Assembly (NCBI RefSeq): GCF_016598595.1
Contig: NZ_CP066786.1
Coordinates: 3,557,501 to 3,621,500, forward strand
DNA: 64,000 nucleotides
Source of the DNA: Martelella lutilitoris
Lineage (GTDB): Bacteria > Pseudomonadota > Alphaproteobacteria > Rhizobiales > Rhizobiaceae
Direction of reading: 5' to 3'
Part shown: one piece after another, positions 1 through 8,890 of the stretch
How positions within the stretch are numbered: the stretch's first letter is position 1
Layout of the letters: every line of letters starts with the position of its first letter
Made by a program: the position numbers and the translations under genes
Notes under the pieces: generated by a model
Database searches by the model: none
Told to the model about the DNA's origin: nothing
The model's input: the letters and a program-made list of their open reading frames with translations, nothing else

Positions 1-950
1 CCTCCGACATCGAGATGCACAATGATGCCGAAACCGGTCGGCTCGATGAGTTGGGTTTCGGCGGTGACAGCAGCGCTTTCCGCCGAACGCGCGACATGTT
101 CCGGGCGGATGCCAAGCGTCATGGCGCTGCCATCCTCCATGCCGGGGCGCACCGGGAGCGCCACCTCGACGCCGCGATCGAGCGCCAGCACCGGCCCGTT
201 CTCCTTCAGCCTCAGTTGACCCTCAAGAAAGTTCATGCCGGGCGAGCCGATGAAACCCGCGACAAAGCGGTTGACGGGGCGGTCGTAGAGATCGAGCGGG
301 CTTCCCACCTGCTGGACGACGCCGCCATTCATGGCGACGATCCGGTCGGCAAGCGTCATCGCCTCAATCTGGTCGTGGGTCACGTAGATCGAGGTGGCGC
401 CGATATTCTTGTGGAGCTGCTTGATTTCGGCGCGCATCTGCTCGCGCAGGCGCGCGTCCAGATTCGACAGCGGCTCGTCGAACAGGAAGGCCTTCGGCTC
501 GCGCACGATGGCGCGCCCCATGGCGACGCGCTGGCGCTGGCCGCCGGACAGCGCGCGCGGGCGGCGTTCGAGAAGCGGATCGAGGCCGAGGGTCGTCGCC
601 GCCCTGCCGACAACGGACTTGATAGTTTTGCGCGGCGTTCTGCGCAGGCGCAGGCTGTAGCTCATATTGTCGGCGACGCTCATATGCGGGTAAAGCGCGT
701 AGGACTGGAACACCATGGCGATATCGCGATCCTTGGGCGCCAGATCGTTGACCCGCCTGCCGGCAATGGCGATATCGCCGCCGGTAATCTCCTCAAGTCC
801 GGCAATCATGCGCAACAGCGTCGATTTACCACAACCGGAAGGGCCGACAAGAACGACGAATTCGCCATCCTCGATGTTGAGGTCGACGCCGTGGAGCACC
901 GGGGTTCTGCCATAGCTCTTGCGCACGTCCGATATATCGATGGAAGCCAT
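1..950 (-). CDS. ABC transporter ATP-binding subunit, MalK/UgpC type (3' end outside window)
   Basis: Energises import through the two permeases encoded just upstream (964-2725). About 316 residues are visible and the C-terminus runs off the left edge. The reading from the ATG at 950 shows Walker A GPSGCGKST, Q-loop QSYALYPH, signature LSGGQRQR, Walker B FLFDEP and switch VTHDQ. It then enters the regulatory domain with GIRPEH, typical of carbohydrate-importer ATPases. The start follows AAAGGA at the right distance and lies 13 bp after the upstream permease stop. It is the last visible gene of an operon read leftwards from the GntR gene at 5970. The family is certain; the substrate is not. 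Confidence 0.95.
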   Translation of the reverse strand, partial: MASIDISDVRKSYGRTPVLHGVDLNIEDGEFVVLVGPSGCGKSTLLRMIAGLEEITGGDIAIAGRRVNDLAPKDRDIAMVFQSYALYPHMSVADNMSYSLRLRRTPRKTIKSVVGRAATTLGLDPLLERRPRALSGGQRQRVAMGRAIVREPKAFLFDEPLSNLDARLREQMRAEIKQLHKNIGATSIYVTHDQIEAMTLADRIVAMNGGVVQQVGSPLDLYDRPVNRFVAGFIGSPGMNFLEGQLRLKENGPVLALDRGVEVALPVRPGMEDGSAMTLGIRPEHVARSAESAAVTAETQLIEPTGFGIIVHLDVG

Positions 951-963
951 TTTGGAAGTCCTT

Positions 964-1797
964 TCAGCCTTTGACGGCGCCTGCGGTCAGGCCTTTGACG
1001 AGATAGCGCTGGATTGCCAGGAAGAAGATGCAGGCGGGTATGAGGGCGAGCACGCCGGCGGCCATCATCTGACCGAAGTCGACGGAGAACTTGGACACGA
1101 AGGTGAGCAGGCCGACCGGAAAGGTCGCCGCGCTGTTGCCCGAAATCAGCATCAGGGCAAACAGAAGCTCGCTCCAGGCCGCGGTGAAGACGAAGCCGAG
1201 CGTGGCGGCGATGCCCGGCAGGGTGAGCGGCAGGATGATCTGGCGAAACGCCTTGAACCGCGTGGCCCCGTCGATCATCGCCGCTTCCTCGAGGTCCTTC
1301 GGAATGCCGTCGAAGAAGGATTGCATCAGGAAGGTGGCGAAGGGCACGTTGAAGGCGGTATAGACGATGATCAGGCCCGCCAGCGTGTCGGTCAGCCCGA
1401 GCGGCGACAGAAGCTTGAAGATCGGCGCCACCAGCATGACCAGCGGAAACATCTGGGTGATCAGCAACAACGCCACGATCCAGTATTTGGTCTTGAAGGC
1501 AAAGCGCGACAGCGCATAGCCGGCGAGCGAGGCAACGATGGTGACGGCGATGGCGGTGGAGCCGGAAACGATGACGCTGTTTCTGAAGAACAGCGGGAAA
1601 TCGGAATGACGCAGCACGAAGTCGAAATGTTCGAACGTCATGCGCGACGGCCACATCCGGACCCCTTCGCTGTAGAGCAGCCTGTTGGGCGTTACCGCCA
1701 CTTTCAACAGCCAGTAGAGCGGGAACAGCGCAAAGGCGACATAGGCGAGGATTGCGAGGCGGTGGGCTGCCGTGAGGGCTATTCTTTTCGGTCGCAT
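964..1797 (-). CDS. Carbohydrate ABC transporter permease, MalG type
   Basis: Inner-membrane subunit of the importer, 277 residues with about six hydrophobic segments. The EAA loop that contacts the ATPase is at residues 170-190 (EEAAMIDGATRFKAF). The C-terminus ends in KGLTAGAVKG, typical of MalG-like permeases. It starts 4 bp after the stop of the partner permease and is followed 13 bp later by the ATPase gene, so the three are translated as one block. The substrate cannot be read from the sequence. Confidence 0.95.
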   Translation of the reverse strand: MRPKRIALTAAHRLAILAYVAFALFPLYWLLKVAVTPNRLLYSEGVRMWPSRMTFEHFDFVLRHSDFPLFFRNSVIVSGSTAIAVTIVASLAGYALSRFAFKTKYWIVALLLITQMFPLVMLVAPIFKLLSPLGLTDTLAGLIIVYTAFNVPFATFLMQSFFDGIPKDLEEAAMIDGATRFKAFRQIILPLTLPGIAATLGFVFTAAWSELLFALMLISGNSAATFPVGLLTFVSKFSVDFGQMMAAGVLALIPACIFFLAIQRYLVKGLTAGAVKG

Positions 1798-1801
1798 CGT
1801 C

Positions 1802-2725
1802 TCAGCCCTTGTTCAGCAATGTCTGGCGCAAAAGGATGATCAGCAGGGCATAGGCCAGAAGCAGCACCAGCAGCACGAGCGCAATCGCCGAGGCATAGCC
1901 GAAATCGAGCTTGCGGAAGGCCTGGGTGAAGATGTAGCTCGCCACGATCTGGGTGCGGTTTGCCGGCCCGCCGGAGGTCATCACCACGATGAGATCGGCG
2001 AAATTGGCAATCCAGACCGTGCGCAACAGGATGGTGATCGCCATGGTCGGCGCCAGAAACGGCAAGGTGATCGATAGGAACCGCTGCACCGGGCCCGCCC
2101 CGTCGATGGCCGCGGCCTCGTAGAGATCGCGCGGGATCGATTGAAGCGCCGCCAGCATGGTGATGGCAAAGAAGGGAATGCCCCACCAGACATTGGCGGC
2201 GATCGGCCCCCACATGGCAAGCGCCGGGTCGGAGAGAATGTTTTCCGGTTCGGCCATCAGGCCGAGCGCATGAAACCAGTGCGGCAGCGGACCGATGACC
2301 GGATTGAAGAGCCAGGCCCAGTTGAGGCCGGCGAGAAAGGTCGGCACGGCCCAGGGCAGGAAGACCAGCGCCTGAACCAGTCCGCGTCCGTAAAACGGTT
2401 TGTCGAGCAGGAGCGCCAGGATGAGACCGAGGACGAACTGCAGGAAAACGGATGCGCCGGTCCACCAAAGCGTGTTGCCGAGCGCGCGGCGAAAGGCCTT
2501 GTCCCCGGCAAGCGCCTGAAAATGATCCAGCCCGATGAAGCCGCCAGAAAACGGATTGAGAAGCTGGATATCGCGGAAGGCATAGGAAATGCCCACGACA
2601 AGCGGAACCAGGATCACCGCGGCGATCAGAAAGAGTGCCGGAGCGCTGTAGAGATAGGGCTCGAGAAACGCGCTTGCCCGCTTCGCCAGTGGTTTCCTGG
2701 CACGGTTGTTCACCGCGTCGGTCAT
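1802..2725 (-). CDS. Carbohydrate ABC transporter permease, MalF type
   Basis: Second membrane subunit of the same importer, 307 residues. A hydrophilic N-terminus precedes six hydrophobic segments, and the EAA loop reads YEAAAIDGAGPVQRF. The length is normal for short MalF/UgpA-like proteins that lack a large periplasmic domain. It lies between the solute-binding protein gene, from which it is separated by a 72-bp gap holding a stem-loop, and the MalG-type gene. Family certain, substrate unknown. Confidence 0.95.
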   Translation of the reverse strand: MTDAVNNRARKPLAKRASAFLEPYLYSAPALFLIAAVILVPLVVGISYAFRDIQLLNPFSGGFIGLDHFQALAGDKAFRRALGNTLWWTGASVFLQFVLGLILALLLDKPFYGRGLVQALVFLPWAVPTFLAGLNWAWLFNPVIGPLPHWFHALGLMAEPENILSDPALAMWGPIAANVWWGIPFFAITMLAALQSIPRDLYEAAAIDGAGPVQRFLSITLPFLAPTMAITILLRTVWIANFADLIVVMTSGGPANRTQIVASYIFTQAFRKLDFGYASAIALVLLVLLLAYALLIILLRQTLLNKG

Positions 2726-2756
2726 CGTCTGTCCTTTGAATGATCGAAGAAAGGCG

Positions 2757-2788
2757 ACGGCCGGCAGCGGTCTCCCACAGCCGGCCGT
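2757..2788 (-). terminator. Stem-loop between SBP gene and permease genes
   Basis: Inverted repeat ACGGCCGGC (2757-2765) and GCCGGCCGT (2780-2788) with a 14-nt loop, just after the SBP stop in the transcribed direction. No T-tract follows. It therefore looks like an mRNA-stabilising or attenuating hairpin that keeps SBP transcripts more abundant than permease transcripts, rather than a full terminator. Confidence 0.6.
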
Positions 2789-2797
2789 GCGGATGCG

Positions 2798-4051
2798 CTA
2801 CTTGGCAAGGTGCTTCTTCTGCGCCTTGGTCAGGTAGTCGGCCCACTCATCGGCCATTTCCTGTGCGGTGATTTCGCCGAGCAGGGCCTGCTGCGAGGTC
2901 GAGATGGACAACGAATCCTTGAAGAAGCCGAATTCCTCGAGATAGGTCGGCATCACGGTCGGCACGGCATCCGGGTCGTTCAGTTCCTCGAACCAGCCGG
3001 CAAATTGCGGGCTGTCATAGAACGGATCCTCCTCGGCCGCCTTCTGCACGGGAAGCGCGCCGGTGCGCTTGTTCCAGGCAACATTGCCTTCCGGGCCCTC
3101 GAGTGTGGCGATCAGCTTCCAGGCGAGGTCCTTGTTCTCGGAGGCCGACATCATCGACCAGCCGGCATAACCGATGGTCGGGAAGGTCTTGCCGGACGGG
3201 CCCTTCGGCATGGTCGTCACGCCGTAATCGCTCTCGTCCATGTGCTCGGCAATGGCAATCAGCGCATCGGGGTCCTGGTCCAGGAAGGCGCAGGTGCCGG
3301 AATAGAAGCCGGCGACGATCTCGTTGAAGCCCCAATTGACCGAATCCTTCGGCGCGTAGCCGTTCTGATAGAGGTCGATCAGCCACTGGAAGCCCTCGAC
3401 CCAGCCTTCCTGATTGGCCGTGGAGGTGCCGTCTTCCTCGAAGAACACGTTGGAGCCGGCCATGTCGGCGCCGTACATCAGCCAGCCATTCAGCCCGCCG
3501 GCGCCGCCGCGCAGGCAGTAGCCATATTTGCCGTCCAGTTCGGAGATCTTCGCCGAGGCTTCCGTGAATTCGGCAAGCGTGGCCGGCGGCTCGGAGATGC
3601 CGGCGGCTTCCAGCAGGTTCTTGTTGTAGAACATGGCGCGCAGATAAAAGCCGTAGGGCAGCATATAGGCCGTGCCGTCAACCTCGCGACCGAGCTCCAG
3701 CGCCCGGTCCGTCAGGTCATCGGTATATTCCCAGTCGGCGAGATAGGGTTCGAGGCTTTCCAGCATGCCGTTATTGGCATAAAGCGAAACCCAGGAATCC
3801 GGCATCTCGACCACATCCGGAATATTGCCGGCGGAGACCATGGTGGCGAACTTCTGGAAGGCCTCGCCCCAGGGCAACGAAATGATCTCGACATCGGTAC
3901 CCGGATTGGCTTCCTCGAAACGCGCGACGATCGATTCCAGCGTTTCTGTTCTGGCCGGGCTGGTGATGACCTCGACCAGGGTGAGTGTTTCGGCATGGGC
4001 GGCAGACGCCATGAGCGCCGAAAGGCATGTGGCTGTGAGCAGTTTCTTCAT
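2798..4051 (-). CDS. ABC transporter solute-binding protein, family 1 (sugar type)
   Basis: Periplasmic receptor of the importer, 417 residues. The signal peptide starts MKKLLTATCLSALM and has a likely cleavage after AHA, before ETLTLVEV. Features of family 1 binding proteins are present, such as the early ARFEEANPG segment and MFYNKNLLEAAG in the middle. An ATG two codons upstream (4057) is possible, but AAGGGG lies 7 nt from the ATG at 4051, so 4051 is preferred. It is the first transport gene after the PLP enzyme gene (39-bp gap). The ligand may be a sugar or an unusual sulfur- or amino-containing compound given that neighbour; this is inference. Confidence 0.93.
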   Translation of the reverse strand: MKKLLTATCLSALMASAAHAETLTLVEVITSPARTETLESIVARFEEANPGTDVEIISLPWGEAFQKFATMVSAGNIPDVVEMPDSWVSLYANNGMLESLEPYLADWEYTDDLTDRALELGREVDGTAYMLPYGFYLRAMFYNKNLLEAAGISEPPATLAEFTEASAKISELDGKYGYCLRGGAGGLNGWLMYGADMAGSNVFFEEDGTSTANQEGWVEGFQWLIDLYQNGYAPKDSVNWGFNEIVAGFYSGTCAFLDQDPDALIAIAEHMDESDYGVTTMPKGPSGKTFPTIGYAGWSMMSASENKDLAWKLIATLEGPEGNVAWNKRTGALPVQKAAEEDPFYDSPQFAGWFEELNDPDAVPTVMPTYLEEFGFFKDSLSISTSQQALLGEITAQEMADEWADYLTKAQKKHLAK

Positions 4052-4090
4052 TTCCATTCCCCTTGCTTTTTGCTTCTATGCGTTGAAGTC

Positions 4091-5260
4091 TCAGTTTTTT
4101 GCGGCCTCGAAGGCCGCCTCGAGGTCGCGCCAGAGCGCTTCCGTGCCCTCCAGCCCGACATGAATGCGCACGGAGCGCGGATCGAGGCCGAAAGCGCGCG
4201 CCGAATTCGGCTGCGCCTTCTGCGCCAGAACCACCTCTCCGGGCACGATCAGGCTTTCATGACCGCCCCAGCTTACGCCGAGCTTGAACAGCGAGAGCCG
4301 GTCGCAGAAGGCCTTGATGTCGATGCGCTCGGAAAGGTGGAAGGAAAACAGGCCGGAGGTTCCCGAAAGCCCGGGCGGAAGCCGGTTTTTCAGACCTGGA
4401 TGACAGACCCTGGTGACGTCCTCGCGGGCGGCGAGCCGCCTGGCGATTTCAAGCGCGGAGGCCTCATGCGCCTTCATCCGGATGGCAAGCGTTCTCAGTC
4501 CGCGCGTCAGAAGCCAGGCATCGAAGGGGGCAAGCTTGCCGCCGAGATAGGACAGCGCCTCCCCGCGCAGCCGCCCGACCATCTCCTTCGAACCGGCGAC
4601 GACGCCGGCGACGACATCGCTGTGGCCGGAGATATACTTGGAGGCCGAATGGAGAACGAGATCGACGCCAAGCGTGAGCGGCTGCTGGAAAACGGGGCTC
4701 GCCCAGGAATTATCGATCACCGAGATCGCGCCATGTTTTTTGGCGATCGCCGCCAGCGCGCCGACATCGTGGGCCTCCATTTCCCAGCTCGTCGGGCTTT
4801 CCATATAGAAAAGCTTCGCGCCGGACAGCGCCGCATCGACCGCTTCAAGGTCCAGTCCGTCTACATACTCGACCTCGATCTTCATCCGCTTCAGTATGGT
4901 GCCGAACAGCCGGTAGGCATCGGGATAGACATTGCGCACGGCGACGATCCGGTCTCCCGGCTCAACGAAAGTGATGATCGCCGCCGAAATCGCCGCCATC
5001 CCGCTGGCAAAGCCCACCGCGTCCTCCGCCTTTTCCATGCGCGCCAGCATTTCCTCGAACACCCTGACCGTCGGGTTCGCGGCGCGCGAATAGACGAAAC
5101 GCTCCTTCCGCCCGGCATAGGTGTCCATCATCTCGTCGTAGTTATCGAAGGTGAACAGCGATGTCTGCACGATCGGCGGAACGACGGCGCCGAAGGCATG
5201 ACCCTCGTCATGGGCGCCGATCAGCGCGATTTCGTCGGCTTGGGAGAGGCCGTCATTCAT
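4091..5260 (-). CDS. PLP-dependent trans-sulfuration-type enzyme (Cys/Met metabolism family)
   Basis: Cytosolic PLP enzyme of 389 residues in the cystathionine gamma-synthase/beta-lyase fold family. Visible are the PLP phosphate-site segment around FASGMAA, the active-site tyrosine/arginine region YSRAANPTV, and the lysine motif LHSASKYISGHSD in which K forms the Schiff base. The length is normal for the family. The start overlaps the end of the GntR gene by 4 bp (ATGA), so the two are co-transcribed, and the ABC importer genes follow. The exact reaction (lyase, gamma-synthase or another beta/gamma elimination) cannot be told. The pairing with a sugar-type importer is unusual. Confidence 0.9.
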   Translation of the reverse strand: MNDGLSQADEIALIGAHDEGHAFGAVVPPIVQTSLFTFDNYDEMMDTYAGRKERFVYSRAANPTVRVFEEMLARMEKAEDAVGFASGMAAISAAIITFVEPGDRIVAVRNVYPDAYRLFGTILKRMKIEVEYVDGLDLEAVDAALSGAKLFYMESPTSWEMEAHDVGALAAIAKKHGAISVIDNSWASPVFQQPLTLGVDLVLHSASKYISGHSDVVAGVVAGSKEMVGRLRGEALSYLGGKLAPFDAWLLTRGLRTLAIRMKAHEASALEIARRLAAREDVTRVCHPGLKNRLPPGLSGTSGLFSFHLSERIDIKAFCDRLSLFKLGVSWGGHESLIVPGEVVLAQKAQPNSARAFGLDPRSVRIHVGLEGTEALWRDLEAAFEAAKN

Positions 5261-5970
5261 TTGGACATTTCCTTGATGTCTTCCTCGACGACGTCGAGGA
5301 TCTTCAGTGTTTCCCGCCGCGCGGCCTCGGTATCCTGGGCGACGATGGCGTTGAACAAGGTGCGGTGATAGGGAAAGGACCGGCGGGCGAAATCCGGGCG
5401 GTCGAAGGGCTCGGCCCAGAATTTCTCGAACGCCTCGCGCATCTGCTCCAGAAGCTGGCGGAACAGGGGATTGTGCGTGGCATCGTAGATCGCCAGATGC
5501 AGTTCAAGGTCTTCCGGCCCGGACGTGCCCTTGGACAGGTGCACGCGCTCCATTGCGTCGAGCTTTTCCTCGATGATCTTCAGGTCCGCGGCGGTGCGGC
5601 GCCGCGCTGCCGCCATGGCGGCCTCGGCCTCGATGCCGCGGCGCACTTCCAGCGTCTGCAGCAAAGCGTCACGGAGATTGACCGCGTTGAGGGACAACGG
5701 CATGTGGATTGTGGCCGACGAGATCGGCTTGAGCAGAAACGTGCCGCTGCCCTTGCGTGTCTCCATCACGCCGAGCGACTGAAAATGCCGGATCACCTCG
5801 CGAATGGTCGAACGCCCGACGCCGAGCGCCGCCATCAGCTCGCGTTCGGCCGGGATACGGTCGCCGGGCATCAAGCCGGAGCGCGACACATAGTCCACCA
5901 GCGCGTCAGCGACCTGTCGCACGCGGCTTACCGGTGCAAGCGGCATGATGGCGGGCTTTTCATCGTTCAT
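5257..5970 (-). CDS. GntR-family regulator, FadR subfamily
   Basis: DNA-binding regulator of 237 residues. The N-terminal winged helix reads SGLMPGDRIPAERELMAALGVGRSTIREVIRHF, given here in parts: GDRIPAERELM, GVGRSTIREVI, GSGTFLL. An all-helical FCD-type ligand domain follows, with ELHLAIYDATHNPLF. It is the first gene of the leftward operon encoding the PLP enzyme and the ABC importer, so it is the probable local regulator and probably autoregulates. A candidate operator with the half-site ATTGGT lies 141 bp upstream. Confidence 0.93.
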   Translation of the reverse strand: MNDEKPAIMPLAPVSRVRQVADALVDYVSRSGLMPGDRIPAERELMAALGVGRSTIREVIRHFQSLGVMETRKGSGTFLLKPISSATIHMPLSLNAVNLRDALLQTLEVRRGIEAEAAMAAARRRTAADLKIIEEKLDAMERVHLSKGTSGPEDLELHLAIYDATHNPLFRQLLEQMREAFEKFWAEPFDRPDFARRSFPYHRTLFNAIVAQDTEAARRETLKILDVVEEDIKEMSK

Positions 5971-6110
5971 GCGTCAGCCATGCTGCCGGTAAGGCGTGAG
6001 AAACCGTTCCCGCAACGACAATGCCCTGCGTGGCGCCAGACGGAGCAAGCCCCGTTTCAGACCGGTCTCCCCAAGAAGCCTTTCGGCGTTCCCCAGTTAT
6101 TGGTTGTTAA

Positions 6111-6126
6111 ATTGGTCTGACATCAT
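6111..6126. promoter_or_regulatory. Candidate FadR-subfamily operator in divergent intergenic region
   Basis: ATTGGTCTGACATCAT contains a clear ATTGGT half-site, as in FadR/PdhR-subfamily operators, and a poorer second half. Another ATTGGT begins at 6099. The 402-bp gap 5971-6372 separates the divergent GntR and LacI genes and must hold both promoters. No coding sequence is seen in it. Confidence 0.35.
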
Positions 6127-6297
6127 AGCAAAGCAAACAGCGCGCTCTGTCAAGAGGCGAAACGATGACCTCCCGGTCTGCCGTCGCGCGGCAAGACCGT
6201 TTCGACACCTCGCGGCTTGAAGCGGACTTGCCGCGCGACGGTTTGCGGATGCCGGCATTCCTCGCTTGACAGTCTCCAATGTCTGTGCAAACTTGAT

Positions 6298-6310
6298 TGC
6301 GCAAACGATA
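6298..6310. promoter_or_regulatory. Candidate LacI-family operator upstream of the LacI gene
   Basis: TGCGCAAACGATA lies about 65 bp upstream of the LacI start. The same core TGCGCAAACG(T/A)TA recurs at 7498-7510 in front of the SBP gene. The shared sequence in both promoters suggests that the regulator at 6373 binds both, with autoregulation. Confidence 0.4.
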
Positions 6311-6372
6311 AACCACGAATGAGAAAACGCTTGCTCATGGTATTTAATTGTTTGCCTCAGGGAGGACGAACC

Positions 6373-7419
6373 GTGGCGGACAGGGTCTCGAAGCTGCAAT
6401 CGGCAAGCGCTTACCAGCGCGCCACGATCCGTGATGTCGCGGCGAAGTCCAATGTCAGCGTGACGACCGCCTCGCGCGCACTCAACGGCACGGGCCGCAT
6501 GTCGGAAGAAACGCGCGCACGCGTGCGCTCCGCCGCGGCAGAGCTTGACTACAGGCCGAACTCGATCGCCCGCGGCCTCGTCCAGCAGCGCTCCTTCACG
6601 CTCGGTCTTCTGACGAACGACACATACGGACGCTTCACGTTGCCGGTGGCCGCCGGCCTTTCCGCCGCCATGGCAGACCGGGGCGTCTCGGTTTTCCTCA
6701 GCGCCGGAAAATACGAGCCCGAAAGCCTGAAACTCAATCTCGGCGCCATGGAGGAAAAGCGGGTCGACGGACTGGTGATAACCGGCAAGCGCATCGATCG
6801 CGGCCTGCCGATCGACCTGCCGCCGCTCGGCATGCCGGTCGTTTATGTCTATGCCGCCGCGCCGGAGGGAGCGGTCAGCTTCGTTCCGGACGACACCAAC
6901 GCGGCGCAGGATGCGGTACGGCACCTGATCGGCCTCGGACGCCGGAAGATCGCGCATATCACCGGGCCGCTGGACTTCAAGGCCGCGCATCTGCGCGAAG
7001 CCGGGTGGCGCGCCGCCCTGGAAGAGACCGGGCTCGCCCCCTTCGGAAAGGCGATCTTCTCGGCCTGGACGGAAGCGCACGGCTACGACACTGCGCATGC
7101 GCTGATCGAGGCCGGAGAGCGTCCGGATGCGATCTTCTGCGGCAACGACCAGATCGCCCGCGGCGTGATCGACGCCTTCGCATTGATGGGTATCCGCGTG
7201 CCCGACGACATCGCGATTGTCGGCTTCGACAATTGGGAAGTCTTTGCCAAGGCGACGCGGCCGCCGTTGACCACGGTGGATATGGGCCTTCCGGGCCTCG
7301 GGAGAAGCGCGGGTCTTGCGCTTCTCGACATGATTGACGGCAAGGAGGTCGAGCCGGGCGTGCGCGAGACGCCCTGCAGGCTCGTCGTCAGACAATCCTG
7401 CGGCGCAAGACCGGACTGA
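6373..7419 (+). CDS. LacI-family transcriptional regulator
   Basis: Repressor-type regulator of 348 residues. The N-terminal HTH reads TIRDVAAKSNVSVTTASRAL with the hinge region RPNSIARGL, followed by a periplasmic-binding-protein-like effector domain (GFDNWEVFAKATRPPLTTV near the C-terminus). A GTG start at 6373 is chosen because GGAGG at 6361 is well spaced. In-frame ATGs further upstream would add a non-conserved leader. It precedes the arabinofuranoside-type ABC operon and shares an operator-like motif with it, so it likely senses the released sugar. Confidence 0.9.
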   Translation: MADRVSKLQSASAYQRATIRDVAAKSNVSVTTASRALNGTGRMSEETRARVRSAAAELDYRPNSIARGLVQQRSFTLGLLTNDTYGRFTLPVAAGLSAAMADRGVSVFLSAGKYEPESLKLNLGAMEEKRVDGLVITGKRIDRGLPIDLPPLGMPVVYVYAAAPEGAVSFVPDDTNAAQDAVRHLIGLGRRKIAHITGPLDFKAAHLREAGWRAALEETGLAPFGKAIFSAWTEAHGYDTAHALIEAGERPDAIFCGNDQIARGVIDAFALMGIRVPDDIAIVGFDNWEVFAKATRPPLTTVDMGLPGLGRSAGLALLDMIDGKEVEPGVRETPCRLVVRQSCGARPD

Positions 7420-7497
7420 GGACTGCGCCGGGACCCCGCCCCGCCAACAAGGCAGACCGGCCGAAGGGCCGGCTCCAGGGGAGGAGATCGCGCATAC

Positions 7498-7512
7498 TGC
7501 GCAAACGTTAGC
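7498..7512. promoter_or_regulatory. Candidate LacI-family operator before the SBP gene
   Basis: TGCGCAAACGTTAGC contains the near-palindrome GCAAACGTTAGC centred on ACGT, the usual shape of a LacI-family site. It lies about 50 bp upstream of the SBP start and matches the motif at 6298-6310. Confidence 0.45.
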
Positions 7513-7560
7513 TCAGCCCAACCCGGGCTGTCATAGGATATCAAACGGGAGGTAAGTGAC

Positions 7561-8814
7561 ATGAAACTGAAGGCTCTTCTAGGCGGCGCTGCCATCGCCG
7601 CCATCGCTCTGCCGGGTCTGGCCCAGGCGGAAACATTCTCGCTCTGGGTTCGCTCCGACGGCTCGGAATTCATGCCCAAACTGGTCGACGCGTTCAATGC
7701 CAAGGGCGAGGACAAGGCCGAACTGCAGATCGTGCCGGTGAACGAACTGGTCCAGAAATATGCCATCGCCGCTGCCGGCGGATCGGAGCCGGACGCGCTT
7801 TCGCTTGACCTGATCTATACGCCGTCCTTCGCCCAGGCGGGCCAGCTCAAGGATCTGACGGAGTTCGCCAAGTCGCTGCCCTATTACGACAATCTGTCGA
7901 AGGCGCATCTTTCGGTCGGCGCCTATGACGGCAGGATCTACGGCATGCCGTTCTCGGCCGATGCCTCCGTACTGGTCTGGAACAAGAACCTGTTCGAGGA
8001 AGCGGGCCTCGACCCCGACAAGGCGCCGACGAACTGGGCGGAGATCCGCGAGGATGCGGAAGCGGTCGCGGCTCTCGGCGATGACACGTACGGCTTCTAT
8101 TTCTCCGGCAATTGCGGCGGCTGCAATATCTTCACCTTCATGCCGCTCGTCTGGGCATCCGGCGGCGCGCTGTTCGAGGATGAAGGCGCGAAGGCGACCG
8201 TGACGACGCCGCAGATGAAGGATGCGATAGAATTTTACCGCGGCATGGTCGAGGACGGGCTGGTTCCGGCGGGTTCGCAGACGGATTCCGGCTCGAACTT
8301 CTTCGCGGCCTTTGCCGGCGGCAATATCGGCATCACGCCGTCCGGGTCTTTCGCCATCGGCGCGCTCAATAACCAGTATCCGGACCTTGAATACGGCGTG
8401 ACCTATCTGCCGGGCAAGGACGGCGGCTGGTCGTCTTTCGCCGGCGGCGACAATATCGTTGTCTCGGCGAAGACTGAGGACAGCAAGATGCCGGCGATCC
8501 AGGCCTTCATCGAATTCGCCTATTCGCCGGAAGGCCAGAAGATCCTGGCGCAAAACGGTTCGCTGCCGGTGCGTGACGATGTCGCAGAACAGGCGCTCGA
8601 AGGACTGGACGCCCGCTACATGATCGCGGCCGAGGCCATGGCCAAGGGCAAGACGCCCTACAGCCCGGTCTTCAACGATCTGATCAATTCGCTGAACGGC
8701 CCCTGGGTCACCATGCTCAACCGCGCCTTCTACGCCGACAGCGGCGAAGAGGTGGATGAGGCCATGGAAGAGGCCCAGGACGAAATGCAGTCGATCATCG
8801 ACTCGTCCCGCTAA
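7561..8814 (+). CDS. ABC transporter solute-binding protein, family 1 (sugar)
   Basis: Periplasmic receptor of 417 residues. The signal peptide begins MKLKALLGGAAIAAI with likely cleavage after AQA, before ETFSLWV. The mature part shows family 1 traits: ASVLVWNKNLFEEAGLD and the C-terminal FIEFAYSPEGQKILA. GGGAGG precedes the ATG. It leads an operon of SBP, two permeases, GH127 enzyme and ATPase. Its ligand is therefore probably an L-arabinofuranosyl oligosaccharide or glycoside; that is inferred from context. Confidence 0.93.
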   Translation: MKLKALLGGAAIAAIALPGLAQAETFSLWVRSDGSEFMPKLVDAFNAKGEDKAELQIVPVNELVQKYAIAAAGGSEPDALSLDLIYTPSFAQAGQLKDLTEFAKSLPYYDNLSKAHLSVGAYDGRIYGMPFSADASVLVWNKNLFEEAGLDPDKAPTNWAEIREDAEAVAALGDDTYGFYFSGNCGGCNIFTFMPLVWASGGALFEDEGAKATVTTPQMKDAIEFYRGMVEDGLVPAGSQTDSGSNFFAAFAGGNIGITPSGSFAIGALNNQYPDLEYGVTYLPGKDGGWSSFAGGDNIVVSAKTEDSKMPAIQAFIEFAYSPEGQKILAQNGSLPVRDDVAEQALEGLDARYMIAAEAMAKGKTPYSPVFNDLINSLNGPWVTMLNRAFYADSGEEVDEAMEEAQDEMQSIIDSSR

Positions 8815-8835
8815 GCAGCGCTTAGGAAAGCAGAA

Positions 8836-8860
8836 CCGCCGGCCCCTTGTGGGCCGGTGG
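8836..8860 (+). terminator. Stem-loop after SBP gene
   Basis: CCGCCGGCCC and GGGCCGGTGG form a 10-bp stem with one mismatch around a 5-nt loop, between the SBP stop and the permease start. No strong T-tract follows, so partial attenuation or mRNA stabilisation is the likely effect. Confidence 0.6.
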
Positions 8861-8890
8861 CCATCTCTTTGATGCGAAAGGACTTTCGCC

